This document shows, piece by piece, positions 35,064 through 45,125 of a stretch of DNA of 64,000 nt. A program made the translations under genes and the position numbers. The stretch comes from CAIZWU01 sp942492905 (GTDB lineage Bacteria; Verrucomicrobiota; Verrucomicrobiia; Verrucomicrobiales; V1-33): the NCBI GenBank assembly GCA_942492905.1, contig OW818657.1, positions 1,488,001-1,552,000 on the forward strand, read 5' to 3'. Position 1 is the stretch's first letter. The number at the start of each line of letters is the position of its first letter. The notes beneath the pieces were generated by a model, which was not told the DNA's origin, searched no databases, and worked only from the letters and a program-made list of their open reading frames with translations.

Positions 35064-36194
35064 ATGAAATGGTCATGGTTACGGATTTGTGCCACTGGGA
35101 TGGCGGGGGGCATCTCCTGCGTTTCCGATTCCTGGGCCGCGCCGGCGGAACCCAGGCTGGCGGAGGCGGCCGATTCCTCGGATACCTTTGAACTGACGCG
35201 AAAAATCCGCGATTACATTTTGAAGACCAGCGGGGAGGGAAACGAGGCTGATTTCAAAGCCTACGAGGGATTAATGACAAAAGCGGCGGTGCCTCAAAAG
35301 TTTGCGATGGTGCCCATTCCCGCCGGAGAATATCTCATGGGAAGCCCGGACACGGAAGACAAACGCAAAGCGGACGAGGGACCGCAGGTTAAGGTGAAAA
35401 TTGATGCGTTCTGGATGGGGGCAACAGAGGTGACGTGGGATCTATTTAAGCCGTTTATGCTGACTCCGCAGGCGCGTTGGAAGGATGGAACGAAAAAAGC
35501 ATTTTCGCGGGACGAGCCTGCCGTTGATGCTATCGCCAGTCCGACTGTGCCTTACATTGATATGACTTTCGGCATGGGGGATTCGGGCTTTCCCGCCATC
35601 AGCATGACGTCGCATTCGGCTAATAAATTCTGTCAGTGGATCAGTGCGCAGACCGGCCACTTCTACCGGTTGCCCACTGAGGCGGAATGGGAATACGCGG
35701 CCCGCGCCGGCACCACCACCCGGTGGTCTTTTGGCGATGAGGAATCGAAGTTGGGTGAATACGCCTGGTATTTTAAAAACAGTGAGGCGAACACGCATCC
35801 GGTTGGGACGAAGAAGCCGAATCCTTGGGGACTTTATGATATGCACGGCAACGTGACCGAGTGGGTGCAGGATCAATACAGCGCCGAATTTTATAATGCA
35901 CTCACCACGGGCTCCAAGGAGATTCCGGTGAGTAATCCCTTCAATAAGCTGGTGCGGGAATACCCCCAAGTGGTGCGGGGAGGCAATTGGGACGACGATC
36001 CCGAAGGCCTTCGGAGTGCCTGCCGAAGGGGCTCAACAACTATGTGGAAAGCTCAGGACACCGACATCGTCAAAAGCAGATGGTTCCACACAAACGGGAT
36101 ATTCATTGGAATGAGAATGATACGTCCTCTGAAAGTGCCATCATTGGAAGCCATGCATCAAGCATGGAATGTCGAGTTCCCAAAACAGAGATGA
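35064..36194 (+). CDS. Exported formylglycine-generating-enzyme-like (SUMF1/FGE fold) protein
   Basis: A protein of 376 residues from the ATG at 35064, which begins a signal-like segment (MKWSWLRICATGMAGGISC). The SUMF1 fold is clear: FAMVPIPAGEYLMGSPDTE, FWMGATEVTWDLFKPFM, RLPTEAEWEYAARAGTTTRW, NPWGLYDMHGNVTEWVQD and VVRGGNWDDDPEGLRSACRRG. Real FGEs convert a sulfatase Cys to formylglycine using a copper-binding Cys pair; no such pair was recognised here. Many exported verrucomicrobial and planctomycete members are probably structural or sugar-binding. No sulfatase gene is adjacent. An ATG at 35055 in the same frame is an alternative start. Confidence 0.85.
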   Translation: MKWSWLRICATGMAGGISCVSDSWAAPAEPRLAEAADSSDTFELTRKIRDYILKTSGEGNEADFKAYEGLMTKAAVPQKFAMVPIPAGEYLMGSPDTEDKRKADEGPQVKVKIDAFWMGATEVTWDLFKPFMLTPQARWKDGTKKAFSRDEPAVDAIASPTVPYIDMTFGMGDSGFPAISMTSHSANKFCQWISAQTGHFYRLPTEAEWEYAARAGTTTRWSFGDEESKLGEYAWYFKNSEANTHPVGTKKPNPWGLYDMHGNVTEWVQDQYSAEFYNALTTGSKEIPVSNPFNKLVREYPQVVRGGNWDDDPEGLRSACRRGSTTMWKAQDTDIVKSRWFHTNGIFIGMRMIRPLKVPSLEAMHQAWNVEFPKQR

Positions 36195-36615
36195 GGCGAA
36201 CGGTTCATGACGCGGACCTGATTTAGGCCGAAAAGACGGACTAAAGAGTCCGCTTCGCGATCAGTTGGCTCTCTATGAGAACCGCTTTGTTTCGCTTGGA
36301 ATTCCCGCGAATCGCCCCTTTGAGGTGGCTTACGAGAAAACCGAGGAATTATCCCTGAGTTCACTTATGATGTTTTGCCATAACGGGGGCAAGCGCTCCG
36401 CCTCGGCAGAGACAGGAATGGGGCGTAATGCCGTGCAGGATTTTGCCGACCGTAAAGTGCAGGCAATGGCAAAGGACCATGGACTTGCCGTCCGTCACGA
36501 TACTCCGTCCATGGAGGAAGAGCGAACTCCCTGCGGGCGGATGGCAATCCGGCGATCCATTACCTTTTGCGCCAGCGGGTTGATGCCGATGGCGTGGCTG
36601 GCGGAACTTTCAGGG
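36195..36615. other. Intergenic region, 421 bases, no supported gene
   Basis: The region is less GC-rich than its surroundings. It has a short hairpin (CGGACT, AAAG, AGTCCG) at about 36236-36252 that may end the FGE-like transcript, although it lacks a T-run. A plus-strand open frame from 36265 runs into the antisense of the next gene and has no family features. I see nothing else. Confidence 0.4.
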
Positions 36616-39600
36616 CTACGGGTTGGCCAGGCGGTGGAGGTCGGGTGCCTTTCCATTTTCTGACGTGTGGAGGATGATGGTGTGCTTCAGGTGATAGGTT
36701 GCGCCGCGCTTCACTTCCACACGGCTGGGGGCTCCCCGCTTCATCGCTTGGCGGCCGAAGGCATTGGCGACGAAGACGCCGTAGTCTCGGTTGTGCCACC
36801 AACTGGGCGATTGATTCGCGGGATCCGGCACGATCATGATACCAACATGATGGCCCGCGATGATGCCGGAGTAGTCGCACCAGGCGGCGGGCTGGCCCCA
36901 GGTTTTCGCGGCGGTGGTGGCGCCGCTGCTGAGAGTGATGAGCCCGCCGTTTGTCTCGGTGATAGCCGTGGCGACGCGGACGCCGAGACCCATCTCCTCC
37001 TGGTCGCCGAAATAGAAGCCATCAGAAGCCGGAGTGACTGCGGCGTCCCACACGAGGCGCAGAACCTGTCCCTGAGGAGTCAGGGTGAAGTGGTTCGTCA
37101 TCGCGGCCAGGGTTGACCCCTCCTGGGTGATCAGGGTGTTTCCGGTGGAAAAAGTTAGGCTTCCCTCTTTCCATGTGGGTGGTTCAATGAAGCGGTCATG
37201 GCGGATGGTGCCTTTGTTGCGCCAGAAGTCGTGGCCGGCCAGATCGCCAAAACCAAGCCAGAGGCCGGGATGCAGATCGGCGTGATCGGTAGGGTCCACC
37301 CCTTCGAGTGGGGGGAAGTGACGTGTAATCGGAATGCCCCCCGGGGCGCGGAGATTCGCGAAGCCTGGGCGGCGCATTGAGGGATGATGGAAAAGAAACT
37401 CGCCAATGGTGGCACCCTCCTGGGTGAAGATGAGGCGGTCCGGTTTTTCCAGTGCTGCAAGAGGGGCAGGGTTGAGAGCCAGTGGGGCAGGCGCGGCGGT
37501 AGTTGAGACTGGGGTGGATTTTTGTGATAAAAGCCAAGCTGTGATATCCGCGACCTCCTGCGGGCCGAGCAAGGCTCCCTGCGGTGGCATGGGGGAAATG
37601 GGCAGCACTTCGTGTTTGGTGATACTTTCAGCGGCCAGTTCGACGGTGGTGCCGCCGATGAGGCCGAGTTTCAGCTTTTTGCCAGTGGAGAGCAGCATGC
37701 CGAAATAACTCTGGCCGCCCGCCTCGACCGCATGGGCGGCGAATCCCTCGGTGATCACGGCATTGGGCTCCAGTAGGCTTTGCACAATAAACCGGGCTTC
37801 CAGGCGGTCGCCGGAATTTGTCAGATCGGGTCCGAAGTTGATGCCGCGATCGCCGGTGCGGTGGCAGGTGGCGCAGGACGCTGTGAGAAAGAACAAGGCT
37901 TCGCCGCGTTTCGGATCAGCTTGATGGAGTGCCGCCAGCGATGCTTCGGCCGTGGTCGCAGTGGAGCGGGGTGCCAGGGGAGTGGGTTGGATTACGACGA
38001 AGTAGTTGGCTTTACCCCGGGTGGGTTCCCTGACATTCCCCCCAAGGGTGACTACCCCTGCCGGGAAGTCTTTCGTCCACAGGCGGAAGGTAGTGTCGTT
38101 CGTGGTCACGGTAAGATCGGTGTCGGCAAAGTCCCGGAGCCATGGTGGGCGGTCCTTGAGGCGGGTGTCATGGGCCACCATCACGGCGGAGGCGAGCGGC
38201 AGGTCGAAGGTCAGGAAACTCCGGCCGCGGGAGTCCTCGTCGTTATTGGCGGTACGGATGATGGCGGCTCCGTGGAGCAGATCAGGGACTTGTTGGAAGA
38301 CGTAAGGACGGTCCGTGTAGCTGGGCTGGCCGGTCGTGAGGGTGCCAAGGACATAAGGTCGCTTGCTTTCGGCGGCGATATTCGTGGCGGGGGCGGAAAG
38401 GAGCGCGTGGGTGGCGGTGACCGGGGGGGCGGGGGTGGCCGGGATCTGGCCAAGTCCTAGCAGAGCCACCTGGCGCACCGTCTTGTCGCCGTCCGTGGCC
38501 AACCGCTGCAAGTCCACGGCCGGCATGGCCTGCAGGTCGAGCAATGCCAACAAGGCGGCACCGCGAATCCCGGGGCGGGCATCGTCGAGTGATGGCCGGA
38601 GCTTTTCTGCGGGAAGCAAGTCACGCAATGCCCGCCAGGTGGCGTAGTAGGTGAGGCGTTCCTGCTCCACTGCGGCGTGGGAGAGGAGTTTGTCCGCAAG
38701 AACTGCCAGCTTTGCCTGATGCACGGCCTGCACAGCGGCAAACCGGATGCGGGGTTCCGGGTCGGCCAGGGCTGCCTCCAGCACTGTGGCAAGCGCGGAG
38801 GACTTCCGATGCCCAAGGATGCGGATGGCTTGCAGGCGCTGGTTTGGTGTCCGGTTGGCATGGCCCAGACGACTGACAAAAAAGTCATCCCCCAGGCTGC
38901 TGCGGCCCAGCGCCCACAGTGTCCACGTTTCCTGGGCCTTGGTTGCTTTTCCGCCTTCCAGGGCCGAGATAAGGGTTTCATGGACCGCCGCGCCACGGCG
39001 GACCAATTCATCCTGGGCATTGATCCGGCGCACTGGAATGTCATGGTCAAAATCGGAGAGAAGTTGCGCCACCGTCAGTTCTGCGGTGGGGACGTCAGGA
39101 GGTGGAGGCAGCGTGGCCGCGTCCCGGGGAATGAGGCGGAAGATACGGCCTTCATTGGTCATGTTTCCCGCGGCGTCCCGCTCCACGCCATACCCGCGGC
39201 CCCAACCCAGCAGGTAAAGCGCCCCATCCTGGCCAAACTCCATATCCACCGGACGGTAGAGCGCTTTCTTTCCTGCGATGAACTCTTCCCAGGTTCCACC
39301 CTGAGGCTGCCGCAAGGCGCCATCCCAGGCCGGACGGTAAATGTGGGTCGATTTCAGCAGCCAGTCATTGATCAGATAGACTCCACGGTATTTTTGCGGC
39401 CATGCCGGGGAATCCGCATACACGATGCCGGTGCCGCTGCCTGTGAAGACCGGACCGCTGATGGGTGCGGTGGGCAGGTGGTCCCGGCCGGTCCAGTGGG
39501 TGCTCCATGCATGGGACCAGCCGAACTCCGCACCATAAAAGGGCATGATGATGCGGTCGCCTTCGTTTTGATCCTGGTCGGTGCCCAGCCAGTCGAATCC

Positions 39601-40419
39601 ATCATCGAAGGTGATGTCGTAAGGATTGCGCAGGCCCCGGCTGACGATCTCGGGATTTTTCCCCATGTCATCGCAGCGCAGCACGCCGCCCATGCGGCCC
39701 CAGTCATCCCTCGGATCCTGGTAGGTGCGTTGGTAGGTATCACGGGTGAATGTTTTCGGGGCCGGCAAATCCGGGGCATCAACCGGTCCCGGCACGTCCC
39801 ATAACTCACGGAAGACCTTGGGAGCAAGGCGGTCCGGTTCATCGCGTTTCCAATCCTTGATGACGACCCCTTTGCTGTTGCCTTTGCTCATGTAGAGCTT
39901 GCCGTCAGGGGCCCAGTTCAGGCCGTGCAGGCCATGCTCGATGTTCCCAAGATCGGTAAAGACGCGGATGTATTCATCGGCCACATCATCGCCATCGGCA
40001 TCCCGCACCACCGTGAGGTCCGGCGCGTTCGCTACCCATAAATCACGTCCATGCCAGGCGAGACCCTGGATGCAGTTGAAGCCCGTGGCGAACAGATGCG
40101 TCCGGTCAGCAACACCATCGCCAGTTGTGTCCTGCACGATGACGACGCTGTCCGGCGGCGTATCGGGCGCGGGATTCCGGTACTGCGGCCCCATTCCCAC
40201 AAACATCCGGCCCTCCGCATCAATGGCGAGACTGCACGGATTGCGCACCAGCGGCTCCTGGGCAAAGAGCGTGATTTCAAAACCAGGCGGGACTTGGGGA
40301 AGGGTGTCGAGATCTGCGGTGGTTTCCACGAACTGGGCAGCGAGCGGCCCTACCGACCACAGGGCAGCCACGGAGACCAGGGCTTGGCGGATGCGCAGTG
40401 AAGTGGTGTAAAAAATCAT
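36616..40419 (-). CDS. Giant PVC-type dehydrogenase, HEAT, cytochrome c and DUF6807 fusion
   Basis: A protein of 1267 residues from the ATG at 40419 with a signal sequence (MIFYTTSLRIRQALVSVAAL...). Residues about 30-450 form the sugar-dehydrogenase-like propeller of PVC membrane-bound dehydrogenase proteins (PPGFEITLFAQEPLVRNP, SLAIDAEGRMFVGMGPQYRN). About 460-680 are HEAT repeats. About 830-965 is a cytochrome c domain with CATCH at residues 849-853 and a distal Met-rich LPISPMPPQG. About 990-1267 match DUF6807 (PmoA-like), with HHPSMRRPGFANLRAPGG and WCDYSGIIAGHHVGI. The family is thought to oxidise sugars or other organics in the periplasm with electron transfer to heme. The added DUF6807 module makes this member notably long. 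Confidence 0.85.
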   Translation of the reverse strand: MIFYTTSLRIRQALVSVAALWSVGPLAAQFVETTADLDTLPQVPPGFEITLFAQEPLVRNPCSLAIDAEGRMFVGMGPQYRNPAPDTPPDSVVIVQDTTGDGVADRTHLFATGFNCIQGLAWHGRDLWVANAPDLTVVRDADGDDVADEYIRVFTDLGNIEHGLHGLNWAPDGKLYMSKGNSKGVVIKDWKRDEPDRLAPKVFRELWDVPGPVDAPDLPAPKTFTRDTYQRTYQDPRDDWGRMGGVLRCDDMGKNPEIVSRGLRNPYDITFDDGFDWLGTDQDQNEGDRIIMPFYGAEFGWSHAWSTHWTGRDHLPTAPISGPVFTGSGTGIVYADSPAWPQKYRGVYLINDWLLKSTHIYRPAWDGALRQPQGGTWEEFIAGKKALYRPVDMEFGQDGALYLLGWGRGYGVERDAAGNMTNEGRIFRLIPRDAATLPPPPDVPTAELTVAQLLSDFDHDIPVRRINAQDELVRRGAAVHETLISALEGGKATKAQETWTLWALGRSSLGDDFFVSRLGHANRTPNQRLQAIRILGHRKSSALATVLEAALADPEPRIRFAAVQAVHQAKLAVLADKLLSHAAVEQERLTYYATWRALRDLLPAEKLRPSLDDARPGIRGAALLALLDLQAMPAVDLQRLATDGDKTVRQVALLGLGQIPATPAPPVTATHALLSAPATNIAAESKRPYVLGTLTTGQPSYTDRPYVFQQVPDLLHGAAIIRTANNDEDSRGRSFLTFDLPLASAVMVAHDTRLKDRPPWLRDFADTDLTVTTNDTTFRLWTKDFPAGVVTLGGNVREPTRGKANYFVVIQPTPLAPRSTATTAEASLAALHQADPKRGEALFFLTASCATCHRTGDRGINFGPDLTNSGDRLEARFIVQSLLEPNAVITEGFAAHAVEAGGQSYFGMLLSTGKKLKLGLIGGTTVELAAESITKHEVLPISPMPPQGALLGPQEVADITAWLLSQKSTPVSTTAAPAPLALNPAPLAALEKPDRLIFTQEGATIGEFLFHHPSMRRPGFANLRAPGGIPITRHFPPLEGVDPTDHADLHPGLWLGFGDLAGHDFWRNKGTIRHDRFIEPPTWKEGSLTFSTGNTLITQEGSTLAAMTNHFTLTPQGQVLRLVWDAAVTPASDGFYFGDQEEMGLGVRVATAITETNGGLITLSSGATTAAKTWGQPAAWCDYSGIIAGHHVGIMIVPDPANQSPSWWHNRDYGVFVANAFGRQAMKRGAPSRVEVKRGATYHLKHTIILHTSENGKAPDLHRLANP

Positions 40420-40628
40420 CGGTATTCCGGAGCTCCGGTTTTTTTGGAAATATGAGCAAACCTGAGGCCCTTGACCATCTGATTCCAAGGGACCCTCTTT
40501 TTAAATCCTGCCTGACCTTCCAGTCCATTCCGTCTCCGGCTTACCCAAATGGAGTATCCGCCGCAAACCGGAACCTCGCGGGAAACCCTTGACCCTGAAC
40601 GGGTATTTCCGGTATTTCCTCCAGCGAA

Positions 40629-43523
40629 ATGAAAACGCTTCCCACTCTTTTGCTGGCTTTTTCCGCGATGCTGCTGCCCGCTGCGGCGCAGGATATCCGG
40701 GCCGGTCTGGTATCCTACTGGCCTTTGGACGAAGTCTCCGTGGATGGCCTGACCACGCCCGACCATGCCCCGCTGCATACCGACCTCACCCTCGTGAACA
40801 TGAGTTCTGCCAATGTGGTGCCGGGCATGCGAGGGAACGGCATGAGCTTTGACGGGGCCAGCCAGTTGATGTTTGCCGACACCAGCACCGGTGCCAATCC
40901 GGGGCTGCCTCTCCAGAACAATGTGAGGAAGACCATCTGCCTGTGGGTCAAAGGAAATGGGAGCGCGCAGCAGGATAAGCGGTTTTTCTCCGAAGCCAGC
41001 ATGGCGTCCACCAGCCCGATGTTCAATATGAGTACGGACAGCGCCGCGAGTGGCCGCACCGGCAAGATGGACATCTACATCCGCGCGGATGACGGCGCCG
41101 CCACCGTGAACCATGCTAAAAGCGTGGGTGAGCCGCTGAACGATCAATGGCATCACGTGGCCCTGACCGATGACAATGGGGTGGTGAGATATTATTTTGA
41201 TGGAGTGCAGGACGCTGCGGCCCTCACTTATACGCGGCCTGCGATGACGCTCACCACCCTCAGCCTGGGCGCGATCCAGCGGCTGAACGGCGCGGTGGCT
41301 TATTTCAATGGCACCCTCGACGACGTCGCGGTGTGGAACCGCGTCCTCACCCCGGCCGAAATCCAGCAGGTGAAGGATAACGGCCTCGTCACACCCGTCC
41401 CCCCGATCGCCACCGTGAACCGGTCAGGCCCGCATCTGCAGGGCGACCGCCTCCTGTTCGCCGTGGAGGTCAAAGGCGTCGAGGTCACATCCACACAATG
41501 GCGCAGAAACGGCGCGGATATCCCCGGCGCCACCGAAAGCACCTACGTCATCCCTGCGGTGACACCTGCCCAGCAGGGAGAATACACCGTGATGATCAAT
41601 GGCAGCCTGGTTTCCACCCCGGTGGCCATTGCGGTCACCGCTGATCCCGTGGCTTCCCTCTCCACCAATATCGTTTCCTGGTGGCCCTTCGAGTCGCTGG
41701 ATGTCAATGCTATCCCCGCTACCACTCCCGACCCCTGGGGCGGTCATCCGTTGAGCGGCACGGATATCGACCTCACTGCCCTCGTGCCGGGCAAGTTCGG
41801 CACCGGCATGGAATTTGATGGGCTCACCAAAATGGCCTACCGCACCACCGGTTTCCCCATCGCCGGGAATCCTGAATACACCGTGGCCTTCTGGGTCAAG
41901 GCCGACGGCACTACCCAGGCGGATCTCCGTGTCTTCGCCGAAGGCTCGGACACTACCAATACTCCGCTCTTTGCCATGGGCACCGCCACCGATGGCTCCA
42001 ACCACCTGAGGATGTATGTGCGCAGCGATTCCAACGTGGCCTCCGTCGCCTTGGATTCCCAATCGCCTGTCCTTGATGACACCTGGCACCATGTGGTGTG
42101 GACGGACCGCAATGGCCAGGCCCGCCTTTATGTGGATGGCCTCCTCGATGCCACCAACTACACCTACAACCGCACCGCCCTCACCTTCACGATGAATCAA
42201 ACCTCCCTTGGAGGCATCAAACGCCTCGTGCCCTCCCATTGGTGCCGCAGCACCATGGATGATGTCGCAGTGTGGAACCGGGCTCTCACCTGGACGGAAA
42301 TCCAGGCCCTCATGACCACCGGCGTGCCTGCGCCGGTCAGTGCCGTGGCGCCGGATGTCACGGTGCAGCCGGTCTCCCGCACGCTTTGGGCCGGCCGCGC
42401 CGTCAGCCTCTCCATCCAGGCCACCGGCACTGCTCCCTTCACCTACCAATGGAAGCGGAATGGCGACCCCGTGGCCACCGGCACGGAGGCCACCCTGCTG
42501 CTTGATCCCGCCCAGGCCGCTGACTCCGGCAGCTATGTCTGCACCGTCACCAATACTGCCGGCACGGACACCAGCTCCCCCGCCACCCTGCTTGTGCGCC
42601 CTATCGCCAATCTGGACACCGGCCGCCTCTCCGCCTGGGCCCTGGATGCCGGGGACCCCACCACCCCGGACTCCCTTTCCGGTCATGATCTGACCCTGAC
42701 CAACTTCGCGCCGGAGCTGCCATGGCAGGCCGGTCTCAAAAACAATGCCGCCCGCTTCGATGGTGTGGACGATTTCCTCGTGCACCCCTGGTCCGGCACC
42801 GGCACCGATAGCGCCTTGAGCATCCGGGAGGAATTCACTATCGCCTTCTGGGCACGCGGCAGCGGGGCAGGGCAGCTGGACCGCCGCGTCATCGCGGAAG
42901 CCTCCGTCATCAACACCAATCCCCTCTTCAACCTCGGCACCGACATCGCCGGAGCCACCGACAAGCTGAATGTCTTCATCCGCTCCGACACCGGTGGGGT
43001 TCCGGTGAATCACCTGGCCTCCAACGCGGCCGTCTTCGATGGCTTCTGGCATCATGTGATTTATACCGACTACCGCGGCCAGATGCAGCTCTATGTGGAC
43101 GGGCTCCCCGACGCCACCGTCACCTACACCCGTCCCGCTTCCACCTTCAGTAATTTCAGCATCGGAGCCATCGCCCGGGCGGCTCCCAGCCATTGGTTCA
43201 ATGGCAGCGTCGATGAGGTCAACACCTGGGAGCGCGCCCTCAGCCCGGATGAGGTGGCGGCGCTCTATCTTTCCCAGCCCAAACCGGAGCCTACCCTCGA
43301 CATCACCGGCATGACCGTGACTCCGGAAGGCCTATTCCAGTTCACCGTCTCCACCTCCTACGGCAATGTCGAATACCGCCTGCAAACCTCCAACGAACTC
43401 ACAACCGGCACCTGGACCGACGAGACCAACGCCGTGATCGGCCCCGTTTCCTTCGGCGCCCTCACCATCGACCTCTCCGCCACCGTGGCCGGCCGCCGCT
43501 TCTACCGGGTTTACATCCCGTGA
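40629..43523 (+). CDS. Secreted triple LamG-domain protein with Ig-like spacers
   Basis: A protein of 964 residues with signal peptide MKTLPTLLLAFSAMLLPAAA. Three concanavalin-like LamG domains (about 25-245, 345-560 and 660-870) share GLVSYWPLDE-, GMSFDGASQL-, WHHVALTDDNG- and YFNGTLDDVAVWNRVLTPAEI-type motifs. Ig-like segments of about 80 residues (QWRRNGADIPGATESTYVIP and YQWKRNGDPVATGTEATLLL) separate them, and the verrucomicrobial C-terminal domain ends RRFYRVYIP. Such architecture suggests glycan binding on the outer surface. Three tandem copies of one module indicate internal duplication. The IS110-type element begins about 30 bases after the stop codon. Confidence 0.85.
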   Translation: MKTLPTLLLAFSAMLLPAAAQDIRAGLVSYWPLDEVSVDGLTTPDHAPLHTDLTLVNMSSANVVPGMRGNGMSFDGASQLMFADTSTGANPGLPLQNNVRKTICLWVKGNGSAQQDKRFFSEASMASTSPMFNMSTDSAASGRTGKMDIYIRADDGAATVNHAKSVGEPLNDQWHHVALTDDNGVVRYYFDGVQDAAALTYTRPAMTLTTLSLGAIQRLNGAVAYFNGTLDDVAVWNRVLTPAEIQQVKDNGLVTPVPPIATVNRSGPHLQGDRLLFAVEVKGVEVTSTQWRRNGADIPGATESTYVIPAVTPAQQGEYTVMINGSLVSTPVAIAVTADPVASLSTNIVSWWPFESLDVNAIPATTPDPWGGHPLSGTDIDLTALVPGKFGTGMEFDGLTKMAYRTTGFPIAGNPEYTVAFWVKADGTTQADLRVFAEGSDTTNTPLFAMGTATDGSNHLRMYVRSDSNVASVALDSQSPVLDDTWHHVVWTDRNGQARLYVDGLLDATNYTYNRTALTFTMNQTSLGGIKRLVPSHWCRSTMDDVAVWNRALTWTEIQALMTTGVPAPVSAVAPDVTVQPVSRTLWAGRAVSLSIQATGTAPFTYQWKRNGDPVATGTEATLLLDPAQAADSGSYVCTVTNTAGTDTSSPATLLVRPIANLDTGRLSAWALDAGDPTTPDSLSGHDLTLTNFAPELPWQAGLKNNAARFDGVDDFLVHPWSGTGTDSALSIREEFTIAFWARGSGAGQLDRRVIAEASVINTNPLFNLGTDIAGATDKLNVFIRSDTGGVPVNHLASNAAVFDGFWHHVIYTDYRGQMQLYVDGLPDATVTYTRPASTFSNFSIGAIARAAPSHWFNGSVDEVNTWERALSPDEVAALYLSQPKPEPTLDITGMTVTPEGLFQFTVSTSYGNVEYRLQTSNELTTGTWTDETNAVIGPVSFGALTIDLSATVAGRRFYRVYIP

Positions 43524-43582
43524 GCCTGAGCAGGAAAATAGAAACCACAGATTTCTGGCATGTAGTCATTCAAGGATTTTCT

Positions 43583-44903
43583 TTACGTTCCATGGGGGAT
43601 TTTGTGCGGGTCCGCCGCCTGGAACGGGGAGAGGGACTGGAGTTGTTGCAGGAAGTGGGCGAGGCAGGCGTCGAGGGCTCCCGGGAGACCGAGTTGGGTG
43701 CGCTGGTTTTTGCCGAGGAGGACGGAGAGTTTGCGCAGTTTTACGGCGAGGCTTTTTCCGGACTCGGCGGCGGTGGGGGCGTTGCCCATGAGCTGATGCC
43801 AGACCTGGACGACCATTTTCCTCGCGACGGCGACGACGGCGATGTTGCGCTGGCCTTTGCGGGCGAAGAGCTTCCAGCCCCATTTCCCCAGCGCGCTGTC
43901 ACGGCCGGAGCGCAGGACGGCGTGGGCTCCCCGGATGAGGAGGTGGCGCAGGTCGCCGCGCCCGTGTTTCCTGACGCCGAGGCGGATGTCTTTGCCTTGG
44001 CCGCTCTGGCGCTGGCCGGGACTTAAACCCAGATAGGAGACGAGTTGCTGCGGACGCTGGAAGCGGTGGATGTCCCCGATCATGGCCAGGAGGGCGAAGG
44101 CGTTGATGAGGCCGATGCCGAGGATTTTCATGAGCCGGAGCATGAGGGGTTCACCGCTGACCTGGGCGGCGATGAGGCGGCGCAGGGTGTCGCGCCGCTC
44201 TTTTTGGACTTTGACCTGCTGGAGGTGGTCCGCGAGGAGGGCCTGCTGGAGCGGAGTCCAGTCGTGCTGGCGCATGACCCACGTGGCAAAGGCGGGGGTT
44301 TCCATGCCGCGGCTGCCGGGCCGGACGGCGAATTGGTTGAGGAAGCCTTTGAAAGCGTTGGTGGCGGCGGTGTGATCGGAGACGGCGCTTTGATGGGCGT
44401 GCAGGAAGCTGGCGGCGTCCGGCAGTGACAGGGTCGGGCTGCCAGACGCAGGGGGCGTTTCCGATGAGATAGACTTTGGCGATGCGCACGGCGGCGATTT
44501 TGTCGTTGTCGCAATGGAGGGCGGCGTGGCGCCCGACGTGGGCGCTTTCCAAAACACAGGAGCGGCGGCCGAGGGCGTGGAGGCGGTGGCAGATCTCGAA
44601 GCTGTTGGACCCGGCTTCCATGAGGAAGAGGTCGTCCGGGGTGCCCTGCGTGGCAGCCCAGTCGAGGAAGGCCGTGAGAGGGCGGTCGGCGTGGGATTCG
44701 AGCTGCCGGGCATCGTGCAGGCTGGTGCCGCACAACACGGCCCAGGTGAAGGTATCCGGGTGGCAGTCCAGACCGATGATCCTTCCTTTGGCGGAAGGGG
44801 CTGGCGCGGGGTAGGTTTCAAGGCCTCCGGCGGCGTTCCCCTGCCGCCCGTCCGCGGGAGGCTGGGGGGATTTTGGTTTGGGTGGTTTTGAGGTGGTTTT
44901 CAT
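43583..44903 (-). pseudogene. IS110-family transposase interrupted by a frameshift
   Basis: The N-terminal RuvC-like part (from the ATG at 44903) reads GRIIGLDCHPDTFTWAV, LMEAGSNSFEIC and CDNDKIAAVRIAKVYLIGN, carrying the D-E-D-D residues. The C-terminal part, in a different frame, reads FLHAHQSAVSDHTAATNAFKGFLNQF, then ILGIGLINAFALLAMIGDI, YLGLSPGQRQSG and RKHGRGDLRHLLIRGAH, the Transposase_20 domain with its serine. The frames meet near 44400-44450. The total span (1321 bases) is one more than a multiple of three, so one extra base explains the break. Length and domains are otherwise complete (about 440 residues). It is either a recently inactivated element or a sequencing error. Confidence 0.8.
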
Positions 44904-45125
44904 TGGATTTCCCTGGTGTCCCGGTGAAGGGATGGGGCAACCGGTACGGGCGGCTGGATGTCCTGGGCTATGGACGGAAGGTTGCATTCAGGCATCCGGG
45001 GTCTTGCGCCCCATGAGAGTGCCTTCCGCCATGATTCAATCACAGAGAGGAGTAGTGAACTCAGCGAAATCATCGAATCGTTGGACCTTCAGCCACCCGT
45101 GCGTGTTGCAGGCACTCACGTGTTC
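44904..45125 (-). ncRNA. Candidate bridge RNA region of the IS110 element
   Basis: IS110-group elements encode a structured bridge RNA in the non-coding end upstream of the transposase. This 222-base stretch is in that position and of suitable size, and no other gene fits it. A 7-base match, GAGAGGA, occurs inside it (45045-45051) and in the right flank of the insertion site (45129-45135), as expected of a target guide. The fold was not computed; the call rests on position and that short match. Confidence 0.35.

Larger units (their letters stand above)
43555..45125. mobile_element. IS110-family element, about 1.57 kb, inserted in a dispersed repeat
   Basis: The element carries a DEDD-type IS110 transposase read on the minus strand. 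CTGG occurs at both inferred junctions (43555-43558 and 45126-45129). Joining the flanks restores a sequence (ACCACAGATTT, CTGG, AGAGGACATAG) that resembles an intact copy of the repeat read backwards at 45281-45310. IS110 elements lack terminal inverted repeats and use a short core such as CT, as seen here. The boundaries are inferred from this target reconstruction. Confidence 0.6.

Noticed and set aside
36265..36663. A 132-codon frame between the FGE-like and PVC genes
   Set aside because: Its end is antisense to the PVC gene and it shows no domain, signal or ribosome site.
41424..43193. A 589-codon antisense open frame inside the LamG gene
   Set aside because: Its repeated Gly/Asp/Ile-rich text is the reverse reading of the LamG repeats, not a separate gene.
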